Shown: positions 42,407-52,897, counted from the first letter of the stretch. The stretch: 64,000 nucleotides of DNA from Jejubacter calystegiae (GCF_005671395.1 NZ_CP040428.1:744001-808000); one strand, 5' to 3'. A program made the numbers and translations. The notes: generated by a model from the sequence alone, not told the origin.

Positions 42407-44722
42407 ATGAAAAAACTCACTATCGGTCTTATTGGCAACCCTAACTCCGGCAAAACCACGCTGTTCAATCAGTTGACCGGTTCCCGCCAGCGGGTCGGCA
42501 ACTGGTCTGGCGTAACTGTCGAACGTAAAGAGGGGCAGTTCACCACCACCGACCATGCGGTCACACTGGTGGATCTGCCCGGCACCTACTCCCTGACCAC
42601 TATCTCTTCCCAGACCTCTCTCGATGAGCAGATCGCCTGCCACTACATTCTGAGCAACGACGCCGATATGCTGATAAACGTAGTGGATGCCTCGAACCTG
42701 GAGCGTAACCTCTATCTGACGCTGCAGTTGCTGGAGCTGGGCATTCCCTGCGTGGTAGCGCTGAACATGCTGGATATTGCCGAAAAGCAGCAGATCCGTA
42801 TCGATATCGACGCCCTTTCCGCCCGTCTGGGCTGCCCGGTAGTACCGCTGGTCTCCACCCGCGCCCGGGGTATCGACGGTCTGAAACTGGCTGTTGACCG
42901 CCATCGCGGTAATACCGCCATCGAGCTGGTGCACTATCCTCAGCCGCTGCTGGCGGAAGCCGAACAGCTTGCCGAGCGGATGCCAGCCACCCAACCCCAC
43001 AGCGAACGGCGCTGGCTGGCGCTACAAATGCTGGAAGGCGATATTTATAGCCGCCATCTGGCGGGCAGCGTTGCCGGGGATCTCGACGGCGCCCTGGCGC
43101 GGCTGAGCACCCAAATTGAGGATCCGGCATTGAGCATTGCCGATGCCCGCTATCAGAGCATCGCCGCAATATGCGATGAGGTCAGCAACAGCCTGACCGC
43201 CGCGCCTAATCGTCTGACCGTGGCGCTGGACAAAATCGTGCTCAGCCGTCTGCTGGGGCTGCCGGTGTTTCTGCTGGTGATGTACCTGATGTTCCTGCTG
43301 GCGATCAATATCGGCGGCGCCCTTCAGCCCATCTTTGACGGCGGTTCGGTAGCAATCTTTATTCACGGTACCCGCTGGCTGGGAGATGCGTTGCACTTCC
43401 CGGAATGGCTGACCATCTTCCTGGCCCAGGGGGTGGGCGGCGGTATCAACACCGTGCTACCGCTGGTGCCGCAGATTGGCATGATGTACCTGTTCCTCTC
43501 CTTCCTGGAAGACTCCGGCTATATGGCACGCGCCGCCTTCGTTATGGACCGCCTGATGCAGGCGCTGGGGCTGCCTGGTAAATCTTTCGTGCCGCTGATC
43601 GTCGGCTTCGGCTGTAATGTGCCGTCGGTCATGGGGGCCCGTACCCTGGATGCGCCGCGCGAACGTCTGATGACCATTATGATGGCGCCCTTTATGTCCT
43701 GCGGCGCCCGTCTGGCGATTTTCGCCGTCTTCGCCTCCGCCTTCTTCGGCAAGCAGGGCGCCACGGTGGTCTTTTCGCTCTATCTGCTGGGGATTGTGAT
43801 GGCGATCGTCACCGGGCTGGTGCTGAAATATACGCTGATGCGCGGCGAAGCGACCCCCTTTGTGATGGAGCTTCCGGTTTATCACGTTCCCCATATGAAG
43901 AGCCTGCTGCTGCAAACCTGGCAGCGCCTGAAAGGCTTCGTGCTGCGGGCCGGTAAGGTGATTGTCATCGTCAGTATCTTTATCGGTGCTCTGAACAGCT
44001 TTTCGTTCAGCGGCAAGACCGTCGATAGCATTAACGACTCCGCGCTCGCTTCGGTGAGTAAAGTGCTAACGCCACTGCTGGCGCCGATCGGCGTTCATCA
44101 GGATAACTGGCAGGCTACCGTCGGGCTGTTTACCGGCGCCATGGCAAAAGAGGTGGTGGTCGGCACCCTGAACACCCTGTATACCGCCGAGGATATCCAC
44201 GCTGACGAGTTTGATCCCGCCACCTTCAGCCTGAGCGACGAACTGAAAGGCGCGGTTGATGACACCTGGCAGAGCCTGAAAGAGACCTTCAGCCTGAGCG
44301 TGTTGGCTAACCCCATCGAAGCCAGCAAGGGTGACGGCGAGATGGCCAGCGGCGCCATGGGTGTGATGAGCAGTAAGTTCGGCAGCGATGCCGCCGCCTA
44401 CAGCTATCTGATTTTCGTGCTGCTCTACATCCCCTGTATCTCGGTAATGGGGGCTATCGCCCGCGAATCGAGCCGTGGCTGGATGACCTTTTCGGTGCTG
44501 TGGGGGCTGAACATCGGCTACTCGCTGGCGACCCTCTACTATCAGTGCGCCACCTTTAGCGAACATCCACGCTATAGTACGACAGCCATTGCCGTGGTGG
44601 TGCTGTTTAACCTGGCGCTGCTCGTGACGCTGCGGCGGATGCGTAGCCGGGTGGACGTCAACCTGCTGGCGCCAGCCAGGAAACCGGACGGCTGTCGGTC
44701 CCACGCTGGCGACTGCCACTAA
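42407..44722 (+). CDS. feoB: Ferrous iron permease FeoB
   Basis: FeoB moves Fe(II) across the inner membrane. The 771-residue protein has an N-terminal G domain with G1 [14 protein letters not shown] (from residue 10), G3 DLPGTYSL and G4 LNMLD, then a GDI-like helical region and two Gate repeats. The Gate regions include [24 protein letters not shown] (in outline), [14 protein letters not shown] and [10 protein letters not shown] short Cys-bearing C-terminus ends the protein. Length is near E. coli (773). feoC follows after 16 bp. Confidence 0.97.
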   Translation: MKKLTIGLIGNPNSGKTTLFNQLTGSRQRVGNWSGVTVERKEGQFTTTDHAVTLVDLPGTYSLTTISSQTSLDEQIACHYILSNDADMLINVVDASNLERNLYLTLQLLELGIPCVVALNMLDIAEKQQIRIDIDALSARLGCPVVPLVSTRARGIDGLKLAVDRHRGNTAIELVHYPQPLLAEAEQLAERMPATQPHSERRWLALQMLEGDIYSRHLAGSVAGDLDGALARLSTQIEDPALSIADARYQSIAAICDEVSNSLTAAPNRLTVALDKIVLSRLLGLPVFLLVMYLMFLLAINIGGALQPIFDGGSVAIFIHGTRWLGDALHFPEWLTIFLAQGVGGGINTVLPLVPQIGMMYLFLSFLEDSGYMARAAFVMDRLMQALGLPGKSFVPLIVGFGCNVPSVMGARTLDAPRERLMTIMMAPFMSCGARLAIFAVFASAFFGKQGATVVFSLYLLGIVMAIVTGLVLKYTLMRGEATPFVMELPVYHVPHMKSLLLQTWQRLKGFVLRAGKVIVIVSIFIGALNSFSFSGKTVDSINDSALASVSKVLTPLLAPIGVHQDNWQATVGLFTGAMAKEVVVGTLNTLYTAEDIHADEFDPATFSLSDELKGAVDDTWQSLKETFSLSVLANPIEASKGDGEMASGAMGVMSSKFGSDAAAYSYLIFVLLYIPCISVMGAIARESSRGWMTFSVLWGLNIGYSLATLYYQCATFSEHPRYSTTAIAVVVLFNLALLVTLRRMRSRVDVNLLAPARKPDGCRSHAGDCH

Positions 44723-44738
44723 GGAGACCAGGCTACCT

Positions 44739-44978
44739 ATGGCTACCCTGACTCAGGTTCGGGATTTGCTGGCGCTGCGCGGGCGGATGGAAGCGCGTCA
44801 GATTAGCGAGACGCTGGGCGCCCCACTGCCGCTGGTCACCGCCATGCTGGAGCGGCTGGAAGCCATGGGCAGAACGGTGCGGGTGCCCGATGAAGCCGAT
44901 GGCTGCCTTTCCGGCAGCTGCCGCAGTTGCCCGGAAGGCCAGCGCTGCCTGACGGAGCGCTGGATGCTGAAGGTCTGA
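44739..44978 (+). CDS. feoC: FeoC, Fe-S winged-helix protein of the Feo system
   Basis: FeoC is a small winged-helix protein found only in gammaproteobacterial feo operons; it binds an Fe-S cluster and protects FeoB from FtsH. The 79-residue product has [21 protein letters not shown] for the helical part and four cysteines at 56, 61, 64 and 70 ([16 protein letters not shown]), the conserved cluster ligands. It ends 65 bp before the convergent ribitol cluster. Confidence 0.94.
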   Translation: MATLTQVRDLLALRGRMEARQISETLGAPLPLVTAMLERLEAMGRTVRVPDEADGCLSGSCRSCPEGQRCLTERWMLKV

Positions 44979-45043
44979 AGAGACGAGCACCCGCATTTCA
45001 GAACATACCGGAGCGCTGTCGTACTTCCTGCCTATGATGTGGC

Positions 45044-46654
45044 TTAAGCCTGACGAATAGCTTTTGCCGTTTGCTGTAGCAGTATCCATGCCTCATAGCG
45101 CCGAACATGCAGTTCTGATACATCACTGGAAGGTTCATAGCGAGTATCAGCCACAACCATGTTCGCCATGGCATCACCCACACTGGGTGCTAATCCACCA
45201 GCCACTGTGCCAAGAATAGCGGCTCCCAGTAACACAGGCTCCTGAGAGCGGGTAGAAAGTACTGGTAAGCCACAGGCATCCGCCAGCAGTTGCCGCACCA
45301 GTGGGTGCTGCCCGGCGCCTCCGCTGATGACGATATTTTCCGTTTTGATGCCCCGCTCACTCTGAACGCCGAGTATCTGTCGCAGACCGTAACCGATACC
45401 GCAGATCCCCGCGATATAGAGTGATATCAGGCTTTTTAGATCCTGCTCCATACCCAGTCCAACAATAACGGCACGCGCGTCTGGATCGGCAAACGGCGCC
45501 CGATTTCCCAGAAATTCCGGCACGATATGTAAACCGTTCGCCAGCTCGACAGCGTATGAAGCATCGGATACGGCTTCCAGCGCTCTGTCCGCCAGCCAGA
45601 CAGGCAGAGAAACACCGGTAAGTTTCGCCTGCTCTCTGGCCTCCGGGGCTGCGGGATGGAGTGCCAGCAATAGGTCTATCGCTGCGCCAGCGGCACTTTG
45701 TCCCCCCTCGTTCAGCCACAACCCCGGGACCATTGCCGAATAGTAAGGCCCCCAGACGCCCGGCACGAATACCGGCTCACGGGTTGAGGTCATGGTGCAG
45801 GATGAGGTGCCAAAGACGTATCCAAGGCTGCGAGTGGCTCCCCCACTCACCCCCACGGTGCCAATACCGCCCGCATGCGCATCAATCAGACCAGCCGCAA
45901 CCGATGTACCCACCGGTAGCCCCATCGCGGTTGCGGCTTCCTCTGTTAATCCCTGCCCGCAAGGTGTGCCTGGTTCGACAATACGCTGGCCGATACGCGC
46001 AAAATCGTCATCCGCCAGATCGTGCAGACCAATGGCGCGGAAATAATCCGGATCCCAACGTTGCTCATGCGCAAGGTAGGTCCATTTACAGGTGACGGTG
46101 CAAACGGAACGAGCGAGATCCCCGGTAGCGCGCCACGTCAGAAAATCGGCCAGATCAAAAAATTGCCAGGCGCCGTTATATATTTCAGGGCGCTGCTCTT
46201 TCAGCCAGGCTAGCTTGGGCGTTTCCATTTCCGGTGAGATACGCCCTCCGACATAGCGAAGCACCGGATGTTGTGTGGCATTAATACGTTCGGCCTGAGC
46301 CGTCGCCCGATGATCCATCCAGACAATAATATTGCGTTCAGGAGCTTCACTCTCACCCACCGGCAGCGGCTCTCCCCCTGCTCCCAGCACAACCAGGGAA
46401 CAGGTTGCGTCAAACCCCATCCCCGCAATCGCTAATGGCGATACGCCGGAGGTAACTACCGCCTCCCGGACGCAGTGGCAAACCGCCAGCCAAATCTCCC
46501 GGCTGGACTGTTCCGCCCGATCGCCGCTATCACGGTAAAGGGTTATTTTTCGCGATGCGTGTGCCAGCAGATTGCCGTCAGCATCAAATACACCCGCTCG
46601 TGCGCTTCCTGAACCAACATCCACGCCAATAACAGCTTTATCACAGTTCATCAT
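45044..46654 (-). CDS. rbtK: FGGY-family pentulose kinase, probable D-ribulokinase of ribitol catabolism
   Basis: 536-residue sugar kinase of the FGGY family, ribulokinase/RbtK-like group. The N-terminal ATPase fold starts VIGVDVGSGSARAGVFDADG; MGFDATCSLVVL, IVWMDHRA, DLADFLTWRATG, the catalytic region GLIDAHAGGIGTVGV and C-terminal ISGGAGQHPLVRQLLADACGLPV follow. It lies 25 bp after a ribitol dehydrogenase gene, so phosphorylation of D-ribulose to D-ribulose 5-phosphate is the natural role. The product enters the pentose phosphate pathway at Rpe. It replaces E. coli rpnA (yhgA) at this locus. Confidence 0.87.
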   Translation of the reverse strand: MMNCDKAVIGVDVGSGSARAGVFDADGNLLAHASRKITLYRDSGDRAEQSSREIWLAVCHCVREAVVTSGVSPLAIAGMGFDATCSLVVLGAGGEPLPVGESEAPERNIIVWMDHRATAQAERINATQHPVLRYVGGRISPEMETPKLAWLKEQRPEIYNGAWQFFDLADFLTWRATGDLARSVCTVTCKWTYLAHEQRWDPDYFRAIGLHDLADDDFARIGQRIVEPGTPCGQGLTEEAATAMGLPVGTSVAAGLIDAHAGGIGTVGVSGGATRSLGYVFGTSSCTMTSTREPVFVPGVWGPYYSAMVPGLWLNEGGQSAAGAAIDLLLALHPAAPEAREQAKLTGVSLPVWLADRALEAVSDASYAVELANGLHIVPEFLGNRAPFADPDARAVIVGLGMEQDLKSLISLYIAGICGIGYGLRQILGVQSERGIKTENIVISGGAGQHPLVRQLLADACGLPVLSTRSQEPVLLGAAILGTVAGGLAPSVGDAMANMVVADTRYEPSSDVSELHVRRYEAWILLQQTAKAIRQA

Positions 46655-46679
46655 GCATTATCCGGAAAGAGGGAGAAGG

Positions 46680-47429
46680 TCAGAGGTCAACGTTATTTGG
46701 CAGGATGACCAGATCGCGAATGGTGACATGTTTTGGCCGTGTAACCATAAACAGCACAGCATCAGCCACATCTGTTGGCTGCATCAGACTACCGCTGTCT
46801 AATGCCTCTTCCAGCTTAGCCTTCGGCCAGTCATCCAACAGTGCGGTTACCACTGGCCCGGGAAGTACAGCACCGACCCGCACCCCATGCTGCGCCACCT
46901 GTCGACGCGTGGTGTGCACAAAGGCCTGAACGGCAAATTTAGAGGCGGTATAAATGGGTTCCCAAATCACAGGCACAATACCAGCAATAGAACTGGTGAA
47001 CAGAATATCGCCGGATTTCTGCTCAATCAGATGAGGCAGGACGGCACGTACACAACGGAAGGCCGCATTAATATTCAGATTCAAAACCCGATCCCAAACA
47101 TCCGGATCCCCCTCGGCCGCAGGGCCGCCCACATAGGCACCAGCGTTAGCATGGAAAATATCCAGTCGACCAGCCAGCTTCAGGATCCCCTCCAGCAGGC
47201 CATCGACCTGTTCAGGCTTCATCAGGTCAATTTGCAATGCGAAGGCATTTTCACCCATTTCAGTAACGCTTTTTTGCAGACTGGCGGCATCACGGTCGAT
47301 TAGTATTACCGTGGCGCCAGCGCTGTGCAGGGCCTGGGCACAGGCAAGCCCGATACCCGATGCGGCGCCGGTGATAGCGGCTACTTTCCCCTGGAGGGGG
47401 TGATTCATGGCGGTAACAGAGTTGCTCAT
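46680..47429 (-). CDS. rbtD: Ribitol 2-dehydrogenase
   Basis: RbtD oxidises ribitol to D-ribulose with NAD. The 249-residue short-chain dehydrogenase closely follows Klebsiella ribitol dehydrogenase from memory: [75 protein letters not shown] and [18 protein letters not shown], ending in VILPNNVDL. The catalytic Tyr and Lys are in YTASK. ATG at 47429 is preceded by GGAGGAAT. First gene of the rbtD-rbtK pair, divergent from a LacI-type regulator. Confidence 0.93.
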   Translation of the reverse strand: MSNSVTAMNHPLQGKVAAITGAASGIGLACAQALHSAGATVILIDRDAASLQKSVTEMGENAFALQIDLMKPEQVDGLLEGILKLAGRLDIFHANAGAYVGGPAAEGDPDVWDRVLNLNINAAFRCVRAVLPHLIEQKSGDILFTSSIAGIVPVIWEPIYTASKFAVQAFVHTTRRQVAQHGVRVGAVLPGPVVTALLDDWPKAKLEEALDSGSLMQPTDVADAVLFMVTRPKHVTIRDLVILPNNVDL

Positions 47430-47472
47430 TTTATATTCCTCCGATGATGGCTATTGGCTAATTCACAACCAG

Positions 47473-47486
47473 CTCAATCGATGAAG
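47473..47486. promoter_or_regulatory. Candidate LacI-type operator between rbtD and its regulator
   Basis: CTCAATC-GATGAAG is an imperfect inverted repeat (5 of 7 positions) with a central CG, as is usual for LacI/PurR-family operators. It lies 44 bp upstream of rbtD and 60 bp upstream of the regulator. Found by eye. Confidence 0.3.
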
Positions 47487-47545
47487 CAGATCTAGCAACT
47501 CTAAATAGTAGTAACAAGCGAAATATAAAGCGGAGAAGTTAACCT

Positions 47546-48562
47546 GTGACTGACATCAAAAAAAACAGGAAGACCACGATTTACGATCTGGCGCAACTGA
47601 CGGGAATATCGGCCAGTGCCGTCAGTGCAATCCTTAATGGCTCATGGAAAAAGCGCCGCATCAGCCCCGGACGAGCCGAACAGGTTATGCGTATTGCCGA
47701 ACAGCAGGGATACACAGTCAACCGACAGGCCAGTCTACTACGCAGCCGCAAGTCTGGCGTCATTGGTATGATCGTTCCCAAATATGACAACCGTTATTTT
47801 GGCGCAATTGTGGAAAAGTTTGAGGCCATGGCGCGCGCACGCGGCCTGTTTCCCTTTGTGACCTGTACCAGCAGAGATCCCGATCTGGAGCTGGAAGCCG
47901 CACGAAATATGCTCTCCTGGCAGGTGGATTGGGTCATCGCCACCGGAGCCACGCAGCCCGACAAAATCACCCAGCTCTGTGTTCAGGCAGGTGTACGTTC
48001 TCTGAATCTGGACCTGCCGGGAACCCTGGCACCATCAGTCATCTCCGATAACTACGCCGGGGCCAAAGCGTTGACCAGCCGCATTCTGGACAATGTGATG
48101 CGCCACAAAGGAAGCGCATTGCCCCTGGTGTTCATCGGCGGTCGCGGGTCAGACTACAACACCCGGGAGCGGCTGCGCGGATTCCTTGATGCGCACTCCG
48201 ACTATCGCGTGGCCGTGCCAGACGCCTGTCTGTTGCCCTGTGGATATGCATCAGAAAAGGCAGAAACCGCCCTTGCCGACTTCTGTTCCGGACCAGAAAA
48301 TCAACTTAACGGACTATTCGTTAACTCCACGATTTCACTGGAAGGCGTGCTAAGAGAGCTATCCAGGAACAGAACAACCGCACAGCCACTACCGCCGTTG
48401 GGATGCTTCGACTGGGATCCCTTCGTGACGCTCCTCAACCGAAATATTGATATGGTTAAGCAGGATGTACCGAAAATGCTCGAAGCGGCATTCACTCTTA
48501 TAGACATGGACAATACCACTCCGGAGATAGTGCAGATCCCGCCGCTTCACGTTAAGGCGTAA
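47546..48562 (+). CDS. LacI-family regulator, probable ribitol operon repressor
   Basis: 338-residue LacI/GalR-type protein. The N-terminal helix-turn-helix is TTIYDLAQLTGISASAVSAILNG with the hinge QQGYTVNRQASLLRSRKSGVIG, followed by a periplasmic-binding-protein-like domain (MIVPKYDNRYFGAIVEKFEAMA). The start is a GTG at 47546 behind GGAGA. It is divergent from rbtD-rbtK across 116 bp, so control of ribitol use is likely. Klebsiella rbt repressors fill the same place, but I could not confirm orthology, so I give no symbol. Confidence 0.85.
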   Translation: MTDIKKNRKTTIYDLAQLTGISASAVSAILNGSWKKRRISPGRAEQVMRIAEQQGYTVNRQASLLRSRKSGVIGMIVPKYDNRYFGAIVEKFEAMARARGLFPFVTCTSRDPDLELEAARNMLSWQVDWVIATGATQPDKITQLCVQAGVRSLNLDLPGTLAPSVISDNYAGAKALTSRILDNVMRHKGSALPLVFIGGRGSDYNTRERLRGFLDAHSDYRVAVPDACLLPCGYASEKAETALADFCSGPENQLNGLFVNSTISLEGVLRELSRNRTTAQPLPPLGCFDWDPFVTLLNRNIDMVKQDVPKMLEAAFTLIDMDNTTPEIVQIPPLHVKA

Positions 48563-48579
48563 ACGATAAAATATGCACG

Positions 48580-49359
48580 TTATCCTGCGGAAATTTTCCT
48601 GCAGAAGTCTTCCACCGCCTGACAAAACGCCTCGGGATGAGAGATAAAAGGCGCATGGGCCGCTTTCGGCAGCACCAGCGATTCGCTGCGAGGCCAGTGC
48701 TCATCCAACAGCGGCGCCACCTTGCGCGGTACCAGACCGTCCAGAGAGCCGTAAATCCGCAGGAAAGGCAGCGTCAGGTCGACCATCGGCTCGCGCAGAT
48801 CTTCCTGCTTAAGGATCTCCAGCCCGCCATTCAACACTTCCACCGTCGGCATCGGCTGGTTAAGCACCACCTCTTTCAGGCGGCGGGCATCCTGACGCGC
48901 GGTTTCAGTCCCCAGCGTTTGCAGCGCCAGAAAGCGCTCGACGGTACGACGAAAATCTTCGCTTAGTTGCTGCTGAAAGCCTGACAGCACCTCCGGCTTA
49001 ATGCCCGGCCATGCCTCCCTGGCGGCAAAACAGGGCGAAGAAGCCACGCTAATCAACCCGCTTACCCGCTCCGGCTGCGTTAGCGCCGCCTGGCTCGCGA
49101 CCAGCCCGCCCAGACTCCAGCCTAACCACAAGGCCCGCGGCGGCGCGTGACGCATCACCTCTTCCGCCATCGCCGCCAGCGTCATCGGCCCATAATCCTG
49201 GCTGCGGCCATATCCCGGCAGATCCACCAGATGCAGAGTAAATTGCGAGGCCAGCCGATCGCTGATGCAACGCCACACCTCCGCATTCAGTCCCCATCCG
49301 TGCAACAGCACAAGATGCTCTTTCCCCGTACCCAGGGTCTGCCACCAGAGCTTACTCAT
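48580..49359 (-). CDS. bioH: Pimeloyl-ACP methyl ester carboxylesterase
   Basis: BioH frees pimeloyl-ACP from its methyl ester and so closes the BioC-dependent path to biotin. The 259-residue alpha/beta hydrolase has [15 protein letters not shown], nucleophile Ser82 in LGWSLGG, Asp in [11 protein letters not shown] and His in [12 protein letters not shown]. coli BioH has 256 residues; the extra end ([11 protein letters not shown]) is unremarkable. It is divergent from gntX across 34 bp, as in E. coli. Confidence 0.95.
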   Translation of the reverse strand: MSKLWWQTLGTGKEHLVLLHGWGLNAEVWRCISDRLASQFTLHLVDLPGYGRSQDYGPMTLAAMAEEVMRHAPPRALWLGWSLGGLVASQAALTQPERVSGLISVASSPCFAAREAWPGIKPEVLSGFQQQLSEDFRRTVERFLALQTLGTETARQDARRLKEVVLNQPMPTVEVLNGGLEILKQEDLREPMVDLTLPFLRIYGSLDGLVPRKVAPLLDEHWPRSESLVLPKAAHAPFISHPEAFCQAVEDFCRKISAG

Positions 49360-49393
49360 CGGTTATGGTCTCATCATCGTGAAGGAGGTACGT

Positions 49394-50077
49394 ATGCTAT
49401 CAATCCCGACCCGCTGTTGGCTATGCCAGATGCCCCTGACGCTCGCGTCTCACGGGCTGTGCAGTTGCTGTACTCGCGTTCTGATTCGACCGCGTCATCG
49501 CTGTCCGTGCTGCGGCCTGCCTGCCCGTACCAGCCCCTCGCTCTGCGGACGCTGTGTGGCTAAACCGCCTCCCTGGCAACATATGGTGGCCGTGGGTGAT
49601 TACCAGCGTCCGCTCAGCACGCTGGTGCACCAGTTCAAATTCAGCGGCGGCGTGGCGCTGGCGTCACCGCTGGCTCGCCTGATGTTGCTGAACATTCTGG
49701 CCGCCCGCCGCGATCGGGCGTTACCGCTCCCGGACTTGATCGTTAGCGTCCCTCTGGCCCTGCGCCGCCAGTGGCGACGTGGATTTAACCAAAGCGCGCT
49801 ACTGGCAGAACCGCTCGCTCGCTGGCTGGGATGCGATCACCCGCCGGCAGCGCTGCGCCGTCTGCGCGCCGCGCCGCTACAGCACCATCTCAACGCCAGA
49901 CGGCGGGCAGCCAACCTGAAAAACGCCTTTCAGCTTGAATTCCCGGTCGCCGGGCGCCATATCGCTATTGTGGACGATGTGATCACCACCGGGAGTACCG
50001 TCGGCGAAATCGCCAGACTGCTGGCGCGCCATGGCGCCGCGGCCACCCAGGTATGGTGCCTGTGCCGCACCTTGTAG
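49394..50077 (+). CDS. gntX: GntX/ComF-family phosphoribosyltransferase-like protein
   Basis: 227-residue ComF-family protein, the E. coli GntX (YhgH) length. The N-terminus has four CxxC-type cysteine pairs (CWLCQMPL, CSCCTRVL, CPCCGLPA, CGRC), a likely zinc ribbon. The C-terminus has a phosphoribosyltransferase motif IVDDVITTGSTVGEI. In naturally competent bacteria ComF is needed for DNA uptake; in E. coli the gene was linked to gluconate use only by early genetics. ATG at 49394 is preceded by AAGGAGG. Its presence with hofMNOPQ is noted under findings. Confidence 0.93.
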   Translation: MLSIPTRCWLCQMPLTLASHGLCSCCTRVLIRPRHRCPCCGLPARTSPSLCGRCVAKPPPWQHMVAVGDYQRPLSTLVHQFKFSGGVALASPLARLMLLNILAARRDRALPLPDLIVSVPLALRRQWRRGFNQSALLAEPLARWLGCDHPPAALRRLRAAPLQHHLNARRRAANLKNAFQLEFPVAGRHIAIVDDVITTGSTVGEIARLLARHGAAATQVWCLCRTL

Positions 50078-50135
50078 CCCCTCCCGGATGGGCGTATTAT
50101 AACCGAGTAAACCAGTCAACTATCAGGCCAATGCT

Positions 50136-50711
50136 ATGATCCGTATTTCCGATGCTGCACAAGCACACTTCGCCAAACTGCTGGCCAATCAAGAGGAAGG
50201 GACCCAGATTCGCGTATTCGTCATCAACCCGGGTACCCCGAATGCGGAATGCGGCGTCTCCTACTGTCCGCCGGATGCCGTAGAGGCGACGGATACCGAA
50301 CTGAAATTCGAACAGCTGACCGCTTATGTCGATGAATTAAGCGCACCGTTCCTGGAAGATGCAGAAATTGACTTCGTGACCGATCAGTTGGGTTCCCAGC
50401 TCACACTGAAGGCGCCGAATGCCAAAATGCGTAAAGTGTCTGACGATGCGCCGCTGATCGAGCGCGTGGAGTATATGATTCAGTCTCAGGTTAACCCGCA
50501 ACTGGCGGGCCACGGCGGTCGGGTATCGCTGATGGAAATCACCGATGACGGTTACGCCATTCTGCAATTTGGCGGTGGCTGTAACGGCTGCTCAATGGTC
50601 GATATCACTCTGAAAGAGGGTATCGAGAAGCAACTGCTGAATGAGTTCCCTGAACTGAAAGGGGTGCGCGATCTCACTGAACATCAGCGCGGCGAGCACT
50701 CATACTACTAA
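50136..50711 (+). CDS. nfuA: Fe/S biogenesis protein NfuA
   Basis: NfuA carries a [4Fe-4S] cluster between the assembly systems and target enzymes, above all in oxidative stress or iron starvation. The 191-residue protein has an A-type-like N-terminal domain that lacks cluster cysteines in the A-type pattern, and a C-terminal Nfu domain with Cys149 and Cys152 ([11 protein letters not shown]). Sequence is nearly identical to E. coli NfuA. Confidence 0.97.
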   Translation: MIRISDAAQAHFAKLLANQEEGTQIRVFVINPGTPNAECGVSYCPPDAVEATDTELKFEQLTAYVDELSAPFLEDAEIDFVTDQLGSQLTLKAPNAKMRKVSDDAPLIERVEYMIQSQVNPQLAGHGGRVSLMEITDDGYAILQFGGGCNGCSMVDITLKEGIEKQLLNEFPELKGVRDLTEHQRGEHSYY

Positions 50712-50719
50712 GTCCTTTT

Positions 50720-50742
50720 CCCTCTCCCCAATGGGGAGAGGG
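50720..50742. repeat. REP-like palindrome after nfuA
   Basis: CCCTCTCCCC-AAT-GGGGAGAGGG, a perfect 10-bp inverted repeat 9 bp after nfuA and 15 bp before the glpR stop. It shares its core with the palindrome at 27359-27380. It could end both convergent transcripts, though no T-tract is seen. Confidence 0.6.
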
Positions 50743-50756
50743 ACGTCACGCCCGAA

Positions 50757-51515
50757 TTAACACAGTTCCAGTTGCACATTATGGGCGCTTATCACCTGCA
50801 TTACCCCCGCTGGCGGCATCACATCGGTATAGACTGCATCCACCAGACTGATACTGCCCAGATTCACCATCGCATTACGACCGAACTTGGAGTGATCCAC
50901 CACCAGCATCACGTGGCGTGAGTTGTCGATAATGGCGCGTTTAGTGCGCACTTCGTGGTAGTCGAACTCCAGCAACGAACCGTCGCCGTCCACCCCACTA
51001 ATGCCCAGGATGCCATAATCGAGCCGGAATTGAGAGATGAAATCCAGAGTCGCCTCGCCGATTATGCCGCCGTCACGACTGCGCAGCTCGCCACCGGCGA
51101 GGATAATGCGAAAATCCTCTTTCGCCATCAGCGTGGTCGCCACATTCAGATTATTGGTCACAACCCGCAAATCCTGGTGATCGAGCAGCGCGTGGGCCAC
51201 CGCTTCCGGCGTGGTGCCGATATCGATAAACAGCGTCGCCCCATTGGGAATCTCGCTCGCCACCCTATGGGCAATGCGCTCCTTTTCAGCGGTCTGAGTC
51301 GCCTTACGGTCATGCCAGGGGGTATTGACCGAGCTGGAGGGCAGCGCCGCACCGCCGTGATGGCGCATAATCATATTCTGCTCGGCCAGGTCGTTCAGAT
51401 CGCGACGGATAGTCTGAGGACTGACGGAAAACTGCGCCACCAGTTCCTCGGTGCTGACGTATCCCTGCTGCTTAACCAGCTCAATAATCGCGTCATGACG
51501 TTGTGTTTGCTTCAC
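50757..51515 (-). CDS. glpR: Glycerol-3-phosphate regulon repressor
   Basis: GlpR is a DeoR-family repressor of the glp regulon released by glycerol 3-phosphate. The 252-residue protein has the helix-turn-helix QQGYVSTEELVAQFSVSPQTIRRDLNDL (in outline), MRHHGGAALPSSS and the sugar-phosphate-binding C-terminus with LFIDIGTTPEAVA and VVTNNLNVA. Length equals E. coli GlpR. It is the last gene of glpEGR and has its operators in front of the divergent glpD. Confidence 0.97.
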   Translation of the reverse strand: MKQTQRHDAIIELVKQQGYVSTEELVAQFSVSPQTIRRDLNDLAEQNMIMRHHGGAALPSSSVNTPWHDRKATQTAEKERIAHRVASEIPNGATLFIDIGTTPEAVAHALLDHQDLRVVTNNLNVATTLMAKEDFRIILAGGELRSRDGGIIGEATLDFISQFRLDYGILGISGVDGDGSLLEFDYHEVRTKRAIIDNSRHVMLVVDHSKFGRNAMVNLGSISLVDAVYTDVMPPAGVMQVISAHNVQLELC

Positions 51516-51529
51516 ATTTCTACTCCTGA

Positions 51530-52360
51530 TTACGTTCGTTTACGCGCATGCAGGGTGTCCACCAGCGCCATCGCCAGCCCCACCAGCAGCCCGGTCACGT
51601 GGGCACCGTTGGCGATGGAGAGCCCGAACAGATCGAACCACCCCGCAATCAACCAGATCAGCGCAAAGGCGATCAGCCCGCGCGGTAGCTGAATCCCGCT
51701 ATCGGGATCGCGTTCGCCGCGTAGCCAGACATAGCCCATCAGCGCGTAAACCACGCCGGAAAGGCCGCCAAACCAGGCTCCGCTAAACTTATGCTGTATA
51801 AAACCGCTCAGCAGGGCGGAGATCAACGTCAGCACCAGCAGTTTGCCGGTACCGAGCCGTTTTTCCACCGGCCCGCCCAGATACCACCACCATATCAGGT
51901 TAAAAAGGATATGCAGTAACGAGAAGTGGAGCAGTGCATGGGTAAAGTAGCGCCACAATTCGTATTTGAGCGCCGGATCGAACGGCCAGGCCAGCCATAA
52001 CATCACCCTCTGATCTCCGACGATCTGCATCAGGATAAAAACGGCAATACAGGCGGCGACCACCAGGAAAGTCAGCGGTCCGGCGCGCTGGCGCAGCGTT
52101 TCCATAAAGGGATAGCGCTGGTAACGCAGCCCGGTGCCGGTCTGACCGGTCTGCCAGCTGGCGGCCAGATAACGGGGATCTTCAGGATGTTCCAGAAAGT
52201 GGGCCAGCGCCTCGCGCACCCGCCCCTCTTCACGAGGATCCGTCAGCCAGACGTCGCTGCGCGCATGCTGCTGGATGGTGAGCACGACCCCCTGGGTCGC
52301 CATATAATCGACAAACGCCTGCGCCACGCGCGGGTTGTCGAACGAGGTAATCATTAACAT
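51530..52360 (-). CDS. glpG: Rhomboid protease GlpG
   Basis: GlpG is the intramembrane serine protease used as the rhomboid model. The 276-residue protein has a cytosolic N-terminal domain and six membrane segments. The catalytic Ser201 lies in GLSGVVYAL and His254 in [22 protein letters not shown] carries the oxyanion-side His and Asn. Numbering equals E. coli GlpG. It lies between glpE and glpR; the link to glycerol metabolism is by position only. Confidence 0.97.
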   Translation of the reverse strand: MLMITSFDNPRVAQAFVDYMATQGVVLTIQQHARSDVWLTDPREEGRVREALAHFLEHPEDPRYLAASWQTGQTGTGLRYQRYPFMETLRQRAGPLTFLVVAACIAVFILMQIVGDQRVMLWLAWPFDPALKYELWRYFTHALLHFSLLHILFNLIWWWYLGGPVEKRLGTGKLLVLTLISALLSGFIQHKFSGAWFGGLSGVVYALMGYVWLRGERDPDSGIQLPRGLIAFALIWLIAGWFDLFGLSIANGAHVTGLLVGLAMALVDTLHARKRT

Positions 52361-52427
52361 AGACGTTCGCCGGGATTATCCATACAGAGGGGGGAAGTAT
52401 ACCCCGTCCCCCCGCTAACGCCGACCT

Positions 52428-52757
52428 TTAACCGGCCTCATGGCTGACTTGTTCGGGGAACTGGCGATGCCAGGCCTCGAAACCGCCCGCCACGCTATAA
52501 ACCTGCTCGAAGCCCTGCTGCAGCAGATACTGGGCCGCCCCCTGGCTACTCACGCCGTGATAGCACATCACTATCACCGGCGTTTCGAAGTCGGTTTGCT
52601 GCATAAAAGACACCAGGGTGTCATTGGTGAGGTGAAACGCGTCCGGCACGTGAGCCAGGGCGAAACTTTGCGGATCGCGAATATCCACCAGTACCGCACT
52701 GCCCTGTTTCAGTTTCTGGTGCGTCTCTTCAATCGTGATTGTTTCAAACTGATCCAT
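52428..52757 (-). CDS. glpE: Thiosulfate sulfurtransferase GlpE
   Basis: Single-domain rhodanese that moves sulfane sulfur from thiosulfate to cyanide or thioredoxin in vitro. The 109-residue protein has the rhodanese loop [12 protein letters not shown] with catalytic Cys65, and [19 protein letters not shown] upstream. ATG at 52757 gives the E. coli-type N-terminus [11 protein letters not shown]; the open frame runs 21 codons further upstream. First gene of glpEGR, divergent from glpD. Confidence 0.95.
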   Translation of the reverse strand: MDQFETITIEETHQKLKQGSAVLVDIRDPQSFALAHVPDAFHLTNDTLVSFMQQTDFETPVIVMCYHGVSSQGAAQYLLQQGFEQVYSVAGGFEAWHRQFPEQVSHEAG

Positions 52758-52881
52758 ATAACTCTCTATATCTCTTGTTATCGCAGGTGAAAACCCGGTG
52801 GCAGGCGCCCGACAAAGCACAGCGCCACGGCCTCCAATGGTAACGCCAGGTTTACGTTCCCGGATAGCTAAAACGCCATTG

Positions 52882-52897
52882 TGTTATGTATATCACG
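52882..52897 (+). promoter_or_regulatory. CRP site upstream of glpD
   Basis: TGTTATGTATATCACG matches the CRP consensus at 8 of 10 fixed positions. glpD and glpEGR are both cAMP-CRP controlled in E. coli. Confidence 0.55.
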
